This document shows, in pieces, positions 27,013 to 37,291 of a stretch of 64,000 nt of DNA. The notes beneath the pieces are model-generated. The model made no database searches, had not been told where the DNA came from, and worked only from the letters and a program-made list of their open reading frames with translations. The stretch is from positions 4,863,501 to 4,927,500 of the forward strand of contig NZ_CP030059.1 in NCBI RefSeq assembly GCF_015291745.1. The letters are read 5' to 3'. The stretch comes from Bradyrhizobium sp. CCBAU 53351. Its GTDB lineage: Bacteria; Pseudomonadota; Alphaproteobacteria; Rhizobiales; Xanthobacteraceae. The position numbers and the translations under genes were made by a program. The first letter of the stretch is position 1, and every line of letters starts with the position of its first letter.

Positions 27013-27771
27013 ATGACCTATTGCTGCGGAATCCTGGTTCGGGACGGTCTGGTGATGATCGCCGACACCCGCACCAATGCCGGCCTCGACAACGTCTCGA
27101 CCTTCCGCAAGCTGCACATCTTCTCCAAGCCCGGCGAGCGCATCATGGCGATCGCCAGCGCCGGCAACCTCGCCATCAGCCAGTCGGTGCTCTCCACGCT
27201 GACCGAAGGCCTGGAGGACCCCAACACGGGTGAGCTCGAGACGCTGATGAACGCGCCGACCATGTTCCAGGCCGCCCAGCGCATCGGCCGGGCGATCCGC
27301 GCGGTGCACGCGACCGAAGGTCCGGCGCTGCGATCCGAGGACGTGTCCTTCGACGTCTCCTTCCTGTTCGGCGGCCAGATCAAGGGCTCCCGGATGCGCC
27401 TGTTCATGATCTACACCGCCGGCAATTTCATCGAGTGCACCACCGACACGCCCTATTTGCAGATCGGCGAGCACAAATACGGCAAGCCGGTGCTCGACCG
27501 CGCCATGCATTACGACGTCGAGCTCTACGAAGCGCTGAAGACCGGCCTGATCTCGATGGATTCGACCATGCGCTCGAATCTCGGCGTCGGCCTGCCGATC
27601 GACGTGCTGGTGGTGCGCGCCGACGCCTGCGAGGCCGACCTCAACCACCGTATCGAGGCGGGCGAGCCTTATTTCCACGACCTGCGCTCGCGCTGGTCGG
27701 CGGCGCTGCGCGCCGCGCATCAGAACATCCCACGCCCGCCCTACAAGAACGAAAAAGAACCCAAAACCTGA
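27013..27771 (+). CDS. Anbu proteasome-like (HslV-related) peptidase
   Basis: This 252-residue N-terminal-nucleophile hydrolase is the bacterial ancestral beta-subunit homologue. It opens [24 protein letters not shown]; removal of Met would expose Thr2 as nucleophile, with Asp in IADTRTN and Lys in TFRKLH as partners. The rest follows the proteasome beta fold. GGGGA precedes ATG. Studied Anbu proteins form open-ring or helical assemblies with weak peptidase activity and no known ATPase partner. Linkage to ATP-grasp, alpha-E and transglutaminase genes is the classic context. Confidence 0.92.
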   Translation: MTYCCGILVRDGLVMIADTRTNAGLDNVSTFRKLHIFSKPGERIMAIASAGNLAISQSVLSTLTEGLEDPNTGELETLMNAPTMFQAAQRIGRAIRAVHATEGPALRSEDVSFDVSFLFGGQIKGSRMRLFMIYTAGNFIECTTDTPYLQIGEHKYGKPVLDRAMHYDVELYEALKTGLISMDSTMRSNLGVGLPIDVLVVRADACEADLNHRIEAGEPYFHDLRSRWSAALRAAHQNIPRPPYKNEKEPKT

Positions 27772-27797
27772 CAGCTCAAGAGAAAAGGCAGGAAACG

Positions 27798-28556
27798 ATG
27801 AGTGAAGCAAAGAAGATCGCCCTGGTGACGGGCGCCGGCACCGGCGTCGGCCGCGCGGCCTCGCTGGCATTGATGAACACCGGCTTCACCGTGGTGCTGG
27901 TCGGCCGCCGCCTCGACATGCTCGAGGAGACCGCGAAGCTCGGCCCCGCGGGAAAGAGCCTGTGCGTCACCGCCGACATGACCAAGCCGGATTCGATCGC
28001 CGCGCTGTTCGACAAGGTGAAGGCCACCTATGGCCGCCTCGACGTGCTCTTCAACAATGCCGGCATGGGCGCGCCCGCAGTGCCGTTCGAGGACCTCGGC
28101 CTCGAGCAGTGGCAGGCGGTGGTGAACACCAACCTCACCGGGCCGTTCCTGTGCACCCAGCACGCCTTCCGCATCATGAAGGACCAAACCCCGCGCGGCG
28201 GCCGCATCATCAACAACGGCTCGATCTCGGCGCATGCGCCGCGGCCGTTCTCGGCAGCCTACACCTCGACCAAGCACGCCATCACTGGCCTGACCAAGGC
28301 CTCGAACCTCGACGGCCGCATGTACGACATCGCCGTCGGCCAGGTCGACATCGGCAATGCCGCGACCCCGATGACCGACCGCATGGTCAACGGCCCCGGC
28401 GTGCTGCAGCCTGATGGCACGACCAAGCACGAGCCGCGCATGGACGCCAAGGCGGTCGGCGATGCCGTCGCCTACATGGCCGGCCTGCCGCTCGATGCCA
28501 ATGTGCTGACCATGACGGTGATGGCGACGAAGATGCCGTTCGTCGGACGGGGCTAA
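27798..28556 (+). CDS. SDR family oxidoreductase
   Basis: This short-chain dehydrogenase/reductase of 252 residues has cofactor motif [10 protein letters not shown] near the N terminus, NNAG near residue 85, and an active-site [10 protein letters not shown] with the Tyr-x3-Lys pair, preceded by [11 protein letters not shown] at 27798 has AGGCAGGAAAC upstream; a frame open from 27435 overlaps Anbu and is not used. It lies 26 bp after Anbu and probably shares its transcript. Substrate unknown. Confidence 0.9.
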   Translation: MSEAKKIALVTGAGTGVGRAASLALMNTGFTVVLVGRRLDMLEETAKLGPAGKSLCVTADMTKPDSIAALFDKVKATYGRLDVLFNNAGMGAPAVPFEDLGLEQWQAVVNTNLTGPFLCTQHAFRIMKDQTPRGGRIINNGSISAHAPRPFSAAYTSTKHAITGLTKASNLDGRMYDIAVGQVDIGNAATPMTDRMVNGPGVLQPDGTTKHEPRMDAKAVGDAVAYMAGLPLDANVLTMTVMATKMPFVGRG

Positions 28557-28586
28557 ATCAAAAAAGCGAAAACAACCCCATGCACA

Positions 28587-28611
28587 GTAGGGATCTCTTT
28601 GATTTCCCTAC
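28587..28611. terminator. Weak hairpin between convergent SDR and MFS genes
   Basis: A 7-bp stem GTAGGGA / TCCCTAC with an 11-nt loop lies 30 bp after the SDR stop. It has no long U-tract, so its function as terminator is tentative. Confidence 0.35.
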
Positions 28612-28628
28612 GCTCTGTCCACGGCCGT

Positions 28629-28675
28629 GCCCCGGACGCTGCGCGGCATGAAATGACGCGCTGCTGAGCCGGGGC
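28629..28675. repeat. Imperfect GC-rich inverted repeat at convergent gene ends
   Basis: Arms GCCCCGG and CCGGGGC enclose a GCGC-rich centre. It is similar in style to other degenerate intergenic palindromes here but is a single copy in this window. It may help terminate the facing SDR and MFS genes. Confidence 0.4.
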
Positions 28676-28726
28676 CCACGCCGCCCCGATCTCGTTCTTG
28701 GAGAGCCGGGACCCGAGACCATTTCC

Positions 28727-29965
28727 CTACTCCAGGCTCTCCACCTGGCGCAGGCTCGGAAACAGCTTCATCCAGAGCAGCGCCACGGCGACCGTGGCGA
28801 CGCCGCCGAAGACGGCGGCAGGCATGGCGCCGAGCAGCGCGGCGGCGACCCCGCTTTCGAACTGGCCGAGCTGGTTGGAGGCGTTGATGAAGAGGAAGTT
28901 CACCGCGCCGACCCGGCCGCGCATCTCGTCGGGCGTTGCGAGCTGCACCAGCGAGAAGCGGATCACGACACTGATCGTGTCGGCGGCACCAAGCACGGCG
29001 AGCGCCAGCACCGACAGCCACATCCAGGACGACAGCGCGAACACGATCGTGGCGAGGCCGAACACGATGACGGCCTGGAACATGCGCAGCCCCACATGGC
29101 GCGAGATGGCGTGACGCGCCAGCACCATGGTCATCAGCAGCGCACCGACCGCGGGCGCCGCGCGCAGCACCCCTAACCCGACCGGGCCGGTCTGCAGGAT
29201 GTCGCGGGCATAGATCGGCAGCAGCGCGGTGACGCCGCCGAACAGCACGGCGAACAGATCGAGCGAAATGGTGCCGAGGATCGCCGGATTGCTGCGGATG
29301 AAGCGGACGCCGGCGAAGATGTTGTCCGTCTCCGTCCCTTCCTTTGCGATGGCCTGCGGGCGCGGCCGGATGAAGCCGGTCAGGATCATTCCGAAGATCC
29401 AGAACAGCACCATCACGGCATAGGCGAGATGCGGGGCGATCGCATAGGCGAAGCCACCCAGAGCCGGCCCGGTGATGGTCGCGACCTGCGCCGCGCCGCT
29501 GGACACGGCGGTGGCGCGCTGCAGCGATCCCTGCGGCGCGATCGCCGGCAGCAGCGCCGCCGTGGTCGGGCTCTCGAACGCGCCGGCGATGCCAAGCACG
29601 AAGGTCGCGACGAAGATCTGAACCTCGCCGACGGCGCCGAGATAGGTGATGATTGCGAGATAGAACGCGGTCGCGGCCTCCACGGCCTGACAGAGCTGGA
29701 CCACGCGTTTGCGCTCGAAGCGGTCGGCGGCGTGACCGGCAACGAACACGAGCAGCGCGGTCGGCAGGAACTGGACGAGGCCGACCATGCCGAGATCGAA
29801 GGCCGACCCTGTCAGATCGTAGATCTGCCAGCCGATCGCGACCGCCGCGATCTGGCTGGAAAAGCGCGACAGGCTGCGCGAGAGCAGGAAAAACAGGAAG
29901 GCACGGTGGGCGAGAAGCGCGCGGGCGCTGACCTGTGGATGTCCGGATATTGGCTGCTCTGGCAT
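28727..29965 (-). CDS. MFS transporter (EntS-like exporter family)
   Basis: This 412-residue inner-membrane exporter has 12 predicted helices. The MFS_3/EntS type is shown by LSRSLSRFSSQIAAVAIGWQIYDLTGSAFDLGMVGL at the start (split here as a long conserved helix region), GHAADRFERKRV as motif A, and a matching RHVGLRMFQ loop between halves. ATG at 29965 was chosen over the GTG at 29980 and a longer frame to 30058; the exact start is uncertain. It is divergent from the nucleoside transporter gene. Substrate is unknown; siderophore or drug export is the family norm. Confidence 0.85.
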   Translation of the reverse strand: MPEQPISGHPQVSARALLAHRAFLFFLLSRSLSRFSSQIAAVAIGWQIYDLTGSAFDLGMVGLVQFLPTALLVFVAGHAADRFERKRVVQLCQAVEAATAFYLAIITYLGAVGEVQIFVATFVLGIAGAFESPTTAALLPAIAPQGSLQRATAVSSGAAQVATITGPALGGFAYAIAPHLAYAVMVLFWIFGMILTGFIRPRPQAIAKEGTETDNIFAGVRFIRSNPAILGTISLDLFAVLFGGVTALLPIYARDILQTGPVGLGVLRAAPAVGALLMTMVLARHAISRHVGLRMFQAVIVFGLATIVFALSSWMWLSVLALAVLGAADTISVVIRFSLVQLATPDEMRGRVGAVNFLFINASNQLGQFESGVAAALLGAMPAAVFGGVATVAVALLWMKLFPSLRQVESLE

Positions 29966-30125
29966 CGCCTGCTGGGTCACCCTCGGACCGCTCTTCCCCT
30001 CGATGTCGAAGGCCTCCGCGTGACCGAGGCGGACCCGCTTGTCAACAGCGGGACGCACCCCGGATGTCCCGGCATTGCCTTTGCAGCGCAGGCGCGGCCA
30101 TAATCACTGAGGGTTTGGGGACATC

Positions 30126-31376
30126 ATGCTGCGCTTGCAATCGGCACTCGGCATTTTCGCATTGCTGTTGATCGCCTTCGCATTGACGGAGAACCGGCGC
30201 GCCGTGTCGCTGCGACAGGCGGCGATCGGTCTCGTCGTCACCGTCGTCACCGCGATCATGCTGCTGAAGCTGCCGGCCGTCGCGCATGCCTTCGGCGCCA
30301 TCAACGATGCGGTCGGCGCGATCTCCGCGGCCTCGCGCGCCGGCTCCGCCTTCGTGTTCGGCTATATCGGCGGCGGCCCCCTGCCGTTCGATCTCAAAGT
30401 GCCGGGCGCCGATTTCGTCCTGGCGTTCCAGGCGCTGCCGATCGTGCTGGTCATGAGCGTGCTGACGACGCTGCTGTTCTACTGGCGCGTGCTGCCGCCT
30501 GTTGTTCGCGGCATGGCCTGGCTGCTGGAGCGGACGTTAGGGGTCGGCGGCGCGGTGGGCCTGTCGACCGCCGCCAACATCTTCCTCGGCATGGTCGAGG
30601 CCCCGCTGTTCGTGCGGCCTTATCTGGCGCAGATGACCCGCAGCGAATTGTTCCTGGTGATGACCGGCGGCATGGCGGGCATCGCCGGCACGGTGCTGGT
30701 GCTCTATGCGACGCTGCTTGCTCCCCTCATCCCGGACGCCGCCGCACATTTCGTGATCGCGTCCGTGCTCGGCGCGCCGACCGCGATCCTGATCAGCCTG
30801 ATCATGGTGCCCGAAACCTCCGACAAGCGCACCGGCGGCACGCTGGAAGATCCCGAGATGGAGATTGCCAGCACGATGGATGCGATCGTAAAGGGCACCA
30901 GCGCGGGGATTGAGCTGCTGATCAACATCGTCGCCATGCTGCTGGTGCTGGTGGCGCTGGTCTATCTCGTCAACGCGATCCTCGGCCTGCTGCCTCAAAT
31001 CGGCGGTGCCGCCATCTCCCTGCAGCGCCTGCTCGGCCTCGTGATGGCGCCGGTGTGCTGGCTGATGGGGTTGCCGTGGGATCAGGCCGTCACCGCCGGC
31101 AGCCTGATGGGCACCAAGACCGTGCTCAACGAATTGATCGCCTATGTCGACTTCTCGAAGCTGCCGGAAGGCGCGCTTGATCCGCGCTCGCGCCTGATCA
31201 TGCTCTACGCGATGTGCGGCTTCGCCAATTTCGCCAGCCTCGGCATCATGATCGGCGGCCTGGGCGTGATGGCGCCGGAGCGGCGCGAGGAGATCAACGC
31301 GCTCGGGCTTAAGTCGATCGTGTCGGGGACGCTGACGACGTGCTTGATGGGCGCGGTCGTGGGGGTGTTGGCGTAG
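30126..31376 (+). CDS. Concentrative nucleoside transporter (CNT family)
   Basis: This cation-coupled nucleoside uptake protein of 416 residues belongs to the NupC/CNT family, which has eight to ten helices. N-terminal, gate and core domains are recognisable: ALTENRRAVSLRQAAIGL, then GLSTAANIFLGMVEAPLFVRPYL near residue 145, whose Glu lies in the nucleoside site, and GTKTVLNELIAY near residue 335, the second substrate-binding repeat. ATG at 30126 follows GGGTTTGGGG. It probably imports nucleosides for salvage. Confidence 0.93.
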   Translation: MLRLQSALGIFALLLIAFALTENRRAVSLRQAAIGLVVTVVTAIMLLKLPAVAHAFGAINDAVGAISAASRAGSAFVFGYIGGGPLPFDLKVPGADFVLAFQALPIVLVMSVLTTLLFYWRVLPPVVRGMAWLLERTLGVGGAVGLSTAANIFLGMVEAPLFVRPYLAQMTRSELFLVMTGGMAGIAGTVLVLYATLLAPLIPDAAAHFVIASVLGAPTAILISLIMVPETSDKRTGGTLEDPEMEIASTMDAIVKGTSAGIELLINIVAMLLVLVALVYLVNAILGLLPQIGGAAISLQRLLGLVMAPVCWLMGLPWDQAVTAGSLMGTKTVLNELIAYVDFSKLPEGALDPRSRLIMLYAMCGFANFASLGIMIGGLGVMAPERREEINALGLKSIVSGTLTTCLMGAVVGVLA

Positions 31377-31387
31377 GTTTCTCCGCC

Positions 31388-31489
31388 GTCATTCCCAGGC
31401 GCGCGTAGCGGCGAGCCCGGAATCTATTCATCCACCGTCTCCGCCGCTCAATGGATTCCGGGCTCGCGCTACGCGCGCCCCGGAATGAC
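31388..31489. repeat. Family A intergenic palindrome, copy A6
   Basis: This 102-bp copy exactly fills the gap between the converging CNT and cupin stop codons. The inner arms GAGCCCGGAATC and GATTCCGGGCTC are separated by a 30-bp centre. The right arm ends one base before the cupin stop codon, so it may terminate both genes. Confidence 0.88.
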
Positions 31490-31490
31490 G

Positions 31491-32018
31491 TCAGGCCTTC
31501 AACTCTGTCGTCCTGAACTCCGCCGGCAGGATCACCTCCAAGAGTTCGACGTCGTCGGAGTAATCAAGGATCATGTGCTTGATCTTTGGTGGCTGGGTCC
31601 AGGCGCTGCCCTCTTTCATCAGCGTCTCGCCCTGCCCGTCCATATAGGTCTTCACCCAGCCCTTGAGCACGTAGACCATCTGGAACTCGACGTCGTGGAA
31701 GTGCAGCTTCGAGACCTCGGCCGGGTTGCAGGGGCCCTGCAGGCGGATCACATGCGCTTGCGCGAGACCATGGGTGGCGTCGGCAATGCCGAGGTCGCGG
31801 TATTTGGCGTAGGCACGCAGGCCGTCGGCCTTGAAGTCTTCCTCACGGTGATGGCTGATCGCGATGCGTTGCCGCGGGCGCGTGGGCTTTTTCGGAGCCA
31901 CAATGCGTGCCTTCGCCTTCACCGCCTTGCGCGCCGACGAACGCGCCGCGGCCTTTGCGCTGCTGCGCTTCTTCACCGCGGCCTTCGTTGCGGGTCTTGA
32001 TGCCTTTTGCTTGGCCAT
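31491..32018 (-). CDS. Cupin-domain protein with lysine/alanine-rich histone-like N-terminal tail
   Basis: This 175-residue protein has two parts. Residues 1-50 are almost all Lys, Ala, Arg, Ser and Pro, like an H1/HU-type tail. Residues 75-165 are a single cupin with KLHFHDVEFQMVYVLKGW carrying metal-ligand His residues, and an HMILDYSDDVELLEV end. ATG at 32018 has a GGGAGG site. Cupins bind metals and small ligands; no catalytic assignment is possible. The basic tail could bind DNA, RNA or a membrane surface, which is inference. Confidence 0.82.
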   Translation of the reverse strand: MAKQKASRPATKAAVKKRSSAKAAARSSARKAVKAKARIVAPKKPTRPRQRIAISHHREEDFKADGLRAYAKYRDLGIADATHGLAQAHVIRLQGPCNPAEVSKLHFHDVEFQMVYVLKGWVKTYMDGQGETLMKEGSAWTQPPKIKHMILDYSDDVELLEVILPAEFRTTELKA

Positions 32019-32239
32019 TGTCTGCCTCCCTGATCGGAACCGCGCCCGCGGACGGGCGCGCCCCGCAGGCAGATTATCCAGTCTTGGACGATGCGGCAAT
32101 TGCGGGGCTCGAGGATGGACGCGCCGAAGCACGACCAGAGTCGTAGCTTGTCCGAAGCTGTCGTCGTGAGCGGCCGTCGCCTCGTATTCGTTTCCTCGCT
32201 GAATTAATCTCGCCCGTGAGATTCTGGGGGACTCGATTC

Positions 32240-34369
32240 ATGAGCGGCAGCGTAGGTCAGCGAGCATTTCAGAATGCCCGGCTTCAGAAACGGCAAAAAG
32301 CCGAAATATTGCCGATGCTCAGCCATGCACTCCAGCTGCACAAGATGGGACTTTTGCCGGAAGCCCAGGCTGCCTACCGCAAAGTCCTGCAACTCGCGCC
32401 CAACCAAATCGTCGCGCTGCACATGCTCGGCATTCTGGAATCCGATGCCAAGAACTATCAGCAAGCCGAAATCCTGCTGAGCCGCGCGGTTGCCGCGGAT
32501 CCGCGATCCGCCGATGCGCATATGAGCCTGGGCGTCGCTCTCAACGGATTGCGGCGTCACGACGAAGCCCGCGCGAGTTATCGAAGAGCCCTCGCCTTGC
32601 GGCCCAACCACGCCGTAACGCTCTCCAATCTCGGCAACGCGAGCGCGGCCCTCGACCTTCACGACGAGGCGCTGCACAGCTACGACAAGGCGCTCGCACT
32701 CGACCCGAACCTTGCGGAAGCCCATAACGGCCGCGGTTGGGCACTCTGCCGTCAGCGCAACTATGACGAGGCGATCACAAGCCTGAACCGCGCGCTGTCG
32801 ATCAAGCCCGACTATGCGGCGGCGCTGGCGAACCGCGCCGTTGTGTTACGGGAGCTTCAGCGTTTTGACGAAGCCCTGGCGGACGGCAATCAGGCCATCG
32901 CGCTGGCTCCCGACGACGCGAATGGGTGGCTCGCGCGGGCCGGTGTCCTACTCCAGATCCAGCAAATTGCCGAGGCATCGCGCGATTGCGAACAGGCGCT
33001 GGCGATCGCTCCCGATTCCATTCAAGGTCATCTGGTGCTGGGCCTTTGCCTCGCCGGACTTGGCCGGGTCGACGAGGCCCTCGCGAGTTTCGACAGGGCT
33101 CTCGACATCCAGCCTGACCTGCAGAGCGCGATCTCCAACAAGATATTCACGCTCGACTTTGCCGGCGACGCCACCGTCGAGCGGCATCAGCAGGCGCGTC
33201 AGATGTGGTGGGAACGCGTCGGCGCGAAGATCGCCCTGGAGACGCCGAGACCGCATGACAACAATCGCGATCCGGATCGCCGCCTGGTGCTCGGCTATGT
33301 CTCGTCGGACTTCAACGCACATTCGGCCGCGTTGATCTTCATGCCGGTCATTCAGCACCATGACCGGGCGCAGTTCGAGATCGTGTGCTACGCCTGCTCG
33401 TCGAAAGTGGATGCGACGACCAGCCAATTCCGGGAGATCGCCGATCGCTGGCGCGACGCTTCGCAATGGACCGAAGATCGCCTCGCCGACGAGATCCGCG
33501 CCGACCGCATCGACATCCTGATCGATCTGTCCGGCCACACCAGAGGGAACCGCCTCGGCGTGTTCGCGCGCAAACCGGCGCCGATCCAGGTCCATGGCTG
33601 GGGCCACGGCACGGGCACCGGGCTGCCGACGATCGACTATCTGATCTCGGACCCGGTCGCGATTCCGCACGAGGTTCGGCATCTGTTTGCGGAGACCGTC
33701 GTCGACCTGCCGTGCTTCGTGACCCTGACGCCACTGCCGGCCGAGATTGCGCGGGCGCCAAGTCCGGCAATCTCGAACGGCTTCGTCACCTTCGGCGTCT
33801 TCAACCGCATCAGCAAGATTTCGGACGAGGCGGCGGACGTCTGGTCCAGGATTCTCGAACGCGTGCCGGGTTCGCGACTGCTGATCAAGGATGTCGCGCT
33901 GGACGACCGGCTGATCCGCGAAAATCTGCTCGCGCGGTTCGAGGCTTGCGGAATTCCGGCCGAACGCGTCGAGCTGCTCGGCGCCACCTTGCGAAGCGAA
34001 CATCTGGCATCGTTCAATCGTGTCGATATCTGTCTCGACCCGTTCCCGCAGAACGGCGGCGTCAGCACGTGGGAAGCCTTGCAGATGGGCGTGCCTGTGG
34101 TCGCGAAGCTCGGCAACAGCCTGCCCAGCCGTGCCGCCGGCTCCATCCTCACGGCGCTCGGCCTGCCCGACTGGGTCACCGACAGCAATGAGGCCTATAT
34201 CGACATCGCAACGAGCCGCGCCCTGGAGATCGGCGAGCTCGACAAGGTGCGCCTCGCATTGCCCGACCAGATCCGGGCCGCCGCCGCCGGCAACCCCGTC
34301 TCCTACGGGCGAGCGGTGGACGAGGCCTATCGCGCGATGTGGCAGCGCTATTGCAGCAGCGGCGCCTGA
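32240..34369 (+). CDS. TPR-repeat protein with O-GlcNAc transferase-like (SPINDLY/GT41) domain
   Basis: This 709-residue protein probably glycosylates Ser/Thr or another acceptor from a nucleotide sugar. Roughly eight tetratricopeptide repeats span residues 30-310, with repeats such as AHMSLGVALNGLRRHDEARASYRRAL. The GT41-like C-terminal part (about 345-700) has LGYVSSDFNAHSAALIF, LIDLSGHTRGNR, the PIQVHGWGHGTGTG block, FGVFNRISKIS and LDPFPQNGGVSTWEAL. ATG at 32240 follows GGGGGA; the GTG at 32216 is weaker. Standing alone, its substrate is not indicated by neighbours. Confidence 0.9.
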   Translation: MSGSVGQRAFQNARLQKRQKAEILPMLSHALQLHKMGLLPEAQAAYRKVLQLAPNQIVALHMLGILESDAKNYQQAEILLSRAVAADPRSADAHMSLGVALNGLRRHDEARASYRRALALRPNHAVTLSNLGNASAALDLHDEALHSYDKALALDPNLAEAHNGRGWALCRQRNYDEAITSLNRALSIKPDYAAALANRAVVLRELQRFDEALADGNQAIALAPDDANGWLARAGVLLQIQQIAEASRDCEQALAIAPDSIQGHLVLGLCLAGLGRVDEALASFDRALDIQPDLQSAISNKIFTLDFAGDATVERHQQARQMWWERVGAKIALETPRPHDNNRDPDRRLVLGYVSSDFNAHSAALIFMPVIQHHDRAQFEIVCYACSSKVDATTSQFREIADRWRDASQWTEDRLADEIRADRIDILIDLSGHTRGNRLGVFARKPAPIQVHGWGHGTGTGLPTIDYLISDPVAIPHEVRHLFAETVVDLPCFVTLTPLPAEIARAPSPAISNGFVTFGVFNRISKISDEAADVWSRILERVPGSRLLIKDVALDDRLIRENLLARFEACGIPAERVELLGATLRSEHLASFNRVDICLDPFPQNGGVSTWEALQMGVPVVAKLGNSLPSRAAGSILTALGLPDWVTDSNEAYIDIATSRALEIGELDKVRLALPDQIRAAAAGNPVSYGRAVDEAYRAMWQRYCSSGA

Positions 34370-34423
34370 TCGCGCCTCGGGCGACGACAGCGCGTTCGCA
34401 CGGCGCAGCTCCAACCGAGATAT

Positions 34424-34521
34424 CGTAGGGCGGGCAAAGCGAAGCGTGCCCACGCATCTGTAACCGGATCGGAAAAAGCGTGGGCACGGCGCGCGAAGAA
34501 CGCGCCTTTGCCCGCCCTACG
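34424..34521. repeat. Family C palindrome between convergent genes, copy C2
   Basis: This 98-bp inverted repeat has CGTAGGGCGGGCAAAG / CTTTGCCCGCCCTACG-type outer arms and AGCGTGCCCACGC / GCGTGGGCAC inner arms. It fills the gap between the convergent OGT-like and usg genes. It is related to copy C1 at 17113-17191 in the TAGGGCGGG boundary. Confidence 0.8.
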
Positions 34522-34533
34522 AGACCGGTGTCC

Positions 34534-34821
34534 TCAATGCAGCCGGAACACGCCATCCACGGCGCGCAGCTCGGCCGGCTTGATCAGCTTGGAATGCGCC
34601 ACGGTGACCGAATGGAGGGGGCCGTCGAGCTTCTCCTGCCAGAATGCCAGGAAATCCTTCAGCGCCGGGAATTTCGGAAACATGTCGTAGTTCTGCCAGA
34701 CATAGGTCTGGAGCAGCGAGGGATGATCCGGCATGCGGTAGAGAATTTGCGCCGTCGTCAGCCCGTAACCCAGCATCTGTTTCCGGAAATCCTCGGAAAC
34801 GACCCCACTCCGCAAGCCCAT
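34534..34821 (-). CDS. usg: Usg family protein
   Basis: This is a small cytoplasmic protein of 95 residues in the Usg family of alphaproteobacteria, whose function is unknown. The family hallmark is visible throughout: EDFRKQMLGYGLTTAQILYRMPDHP, WQNYDMFPKFPALKDFLAFWQ and the C-terminal IKPAELRAVDGVFRLH. ATG at 34821 follows a strong AAGGAGG; the longer frame to 34932 is rejected. It is divergent from groESL, 378 bp away. Confidence 0.88.
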   Translation of the reverse strand: MGLRSGVVSEDFRKQMLGYGLTTAQILYRMPDHPSLLQTYVWQNYDMFPKFPALKDFLAFWQEKLDGPLHSVTVAHSKLIKPAELRAVDGVFRLH

Positions 34822-35087
34822 GCCAACCTCCTTTGCAGGAGCGCATTCAAGGGGCGGCTTGGTCGGTGTGCGCCTTACGAGCCACCCGGTACTGATGCGC
34901 TCACATGAGAGAAATGTGACGCAAACTGACAATCCATCTCAAGCCCAAAAGTTTAACAAGCTGTTGAAATTCAATGCGTTAGCAGCAGATGCGGCACCGT
35001 GCTAATACGGTCCCTAAACCCGGTTAACGATGGAAAGACATTCTGGCAGCCGAGCCTTCAGAGCGCCAAATTTTCTGCTAGAAGCCC

Positions 35088-35116
35088 TTGCCCCCGCAAA
35101 ATTCCTGTCCTATTTC
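35088..35116 (+). promoter_or_regulatory. Candidate groESL housekeeping promoter
   Basis: TTGCCC (35088-35093) and TATTTC (35111-35116) are separated by 17 bp. Start of transcription would be near 35122, just upstream of the CIRCE operator, the usual arrangement for HrcA-repressed operons. Confidence 0.55.
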
Positions 35117-35129
35117 AGCCTTGCTCGTG

Positions 35130-35156
35130 CTAGCACTCGCGGGCACCGATTGCTAA
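35130..35156 (+). promoter_or_regulatory. CIRCE element (HrcA operator)
   Basis: CTAGCACTC-N9-GATTGCTAA matches the CIRCE consensus TTAGCACTC-N9-GAGTGCTAA at 16 of 18 positions, with the exact 9-bp spacer. It lies 44 bp before the groES ATG. HrcA, which is not in this window, would bind here and release the operon on heat stress. Confidence 0.9.
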
Positions 35157-35199
35157 CAATCTCAAAACCTCAACCCGAGCAAATGCTTAGGAGGACTGC

Positions 35200-35514
35200 A
35201 TGAAATTCCGTCCGCTTCACGACCGCGTCGTGGTCAAGCGCATCGACGCAGAAGAGAAGACCGCTGGCGGCATCATCATTCCCGACACTGCCAAGGAAAA
35301 GCCCTCCCAGGGCGAAATCGTCGCCGTCGGCCCCGGTGGCCGCGACGAAGCCGGCAAGCTGGTTCCGCTCGACCTGAAGGTCGGCGACCGCGTGCTGTTC
35401 GGCAAGTGGTCCGGCACCGAGGTCAAGATCGACAACGTCGACCTGCTGATCATGAAGGAAAGCGACATCATGGGCGTCCTCGACGTCCCCGCTTCCAAGA
35501 AGAAGGCGGCCTAA
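35200..35514 (+). CDS. groES: Co-chaperonin GroES
   Basis: This is the ten-kilodalton chaperonin, 104 residues, forming the heptameric lid on GroEL. It begins [35 protein letters not shown] (a single conserved N-terminal strand plus mobile-loop sequence), then [13 protein letters not shown] and KSDIMGV-like [16 protein letters not shown] at the end. AGGAGG precedes ATG. It heads the groES-groEL operon with a 45-bp gap, under CIRCE control. Confidence 0.98.
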   Translation: MKFRPLHDRVVVKRIDAEEKTAGGIIIPDTAKEKPSQGEIVAVGPGGRDEAGKLVPLDLKVGDRVLFGKWSGTEVKIDNVDLLIMKESDIMGVLDVPASKKKAA

Positions 35515-37200
<1,686 letters not shown>

Positions 37201-37225
37201 GTCCAACGACCTCTCAAGAACGACG

Positions 37226-37257
37226 AAACCCCGGCAGCGATGCCGGGGTTTTTGTTT
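37226..37257 (+). terminator. Rho-independent terminator of groESL
   Basis: A perfect stem AACCCCGGCA / TGCCGGGGTT with a GCGA loop is followed by TTTGTTT. This is the clearest intrinsic terminator of the window. Confidence 0.92.
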
Positions 37258-37291
37258 GGGGGGAGATACACGCTAAGATGGTCGTGGGTTC

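Larger units (their letters stand above)
34822..35199. other. Gene-free region between usg and groES
   Basis: This 378-bp gap is AT-richer than its surroundings. The right third carries the groESL promoter and CIRCE described separately. The left part should hold the usg promoter on the minus strand. I see no RNA gene or open frame of merit. Confidence 0.7.

Noticed and set aside
34822..35199. Possible tRNA or small RNA in the gap before groES
   Set aside because: No cloverleaf-compatible arms or CCA end could be seen; the conserved parts are explained by promoter and CIRCE.
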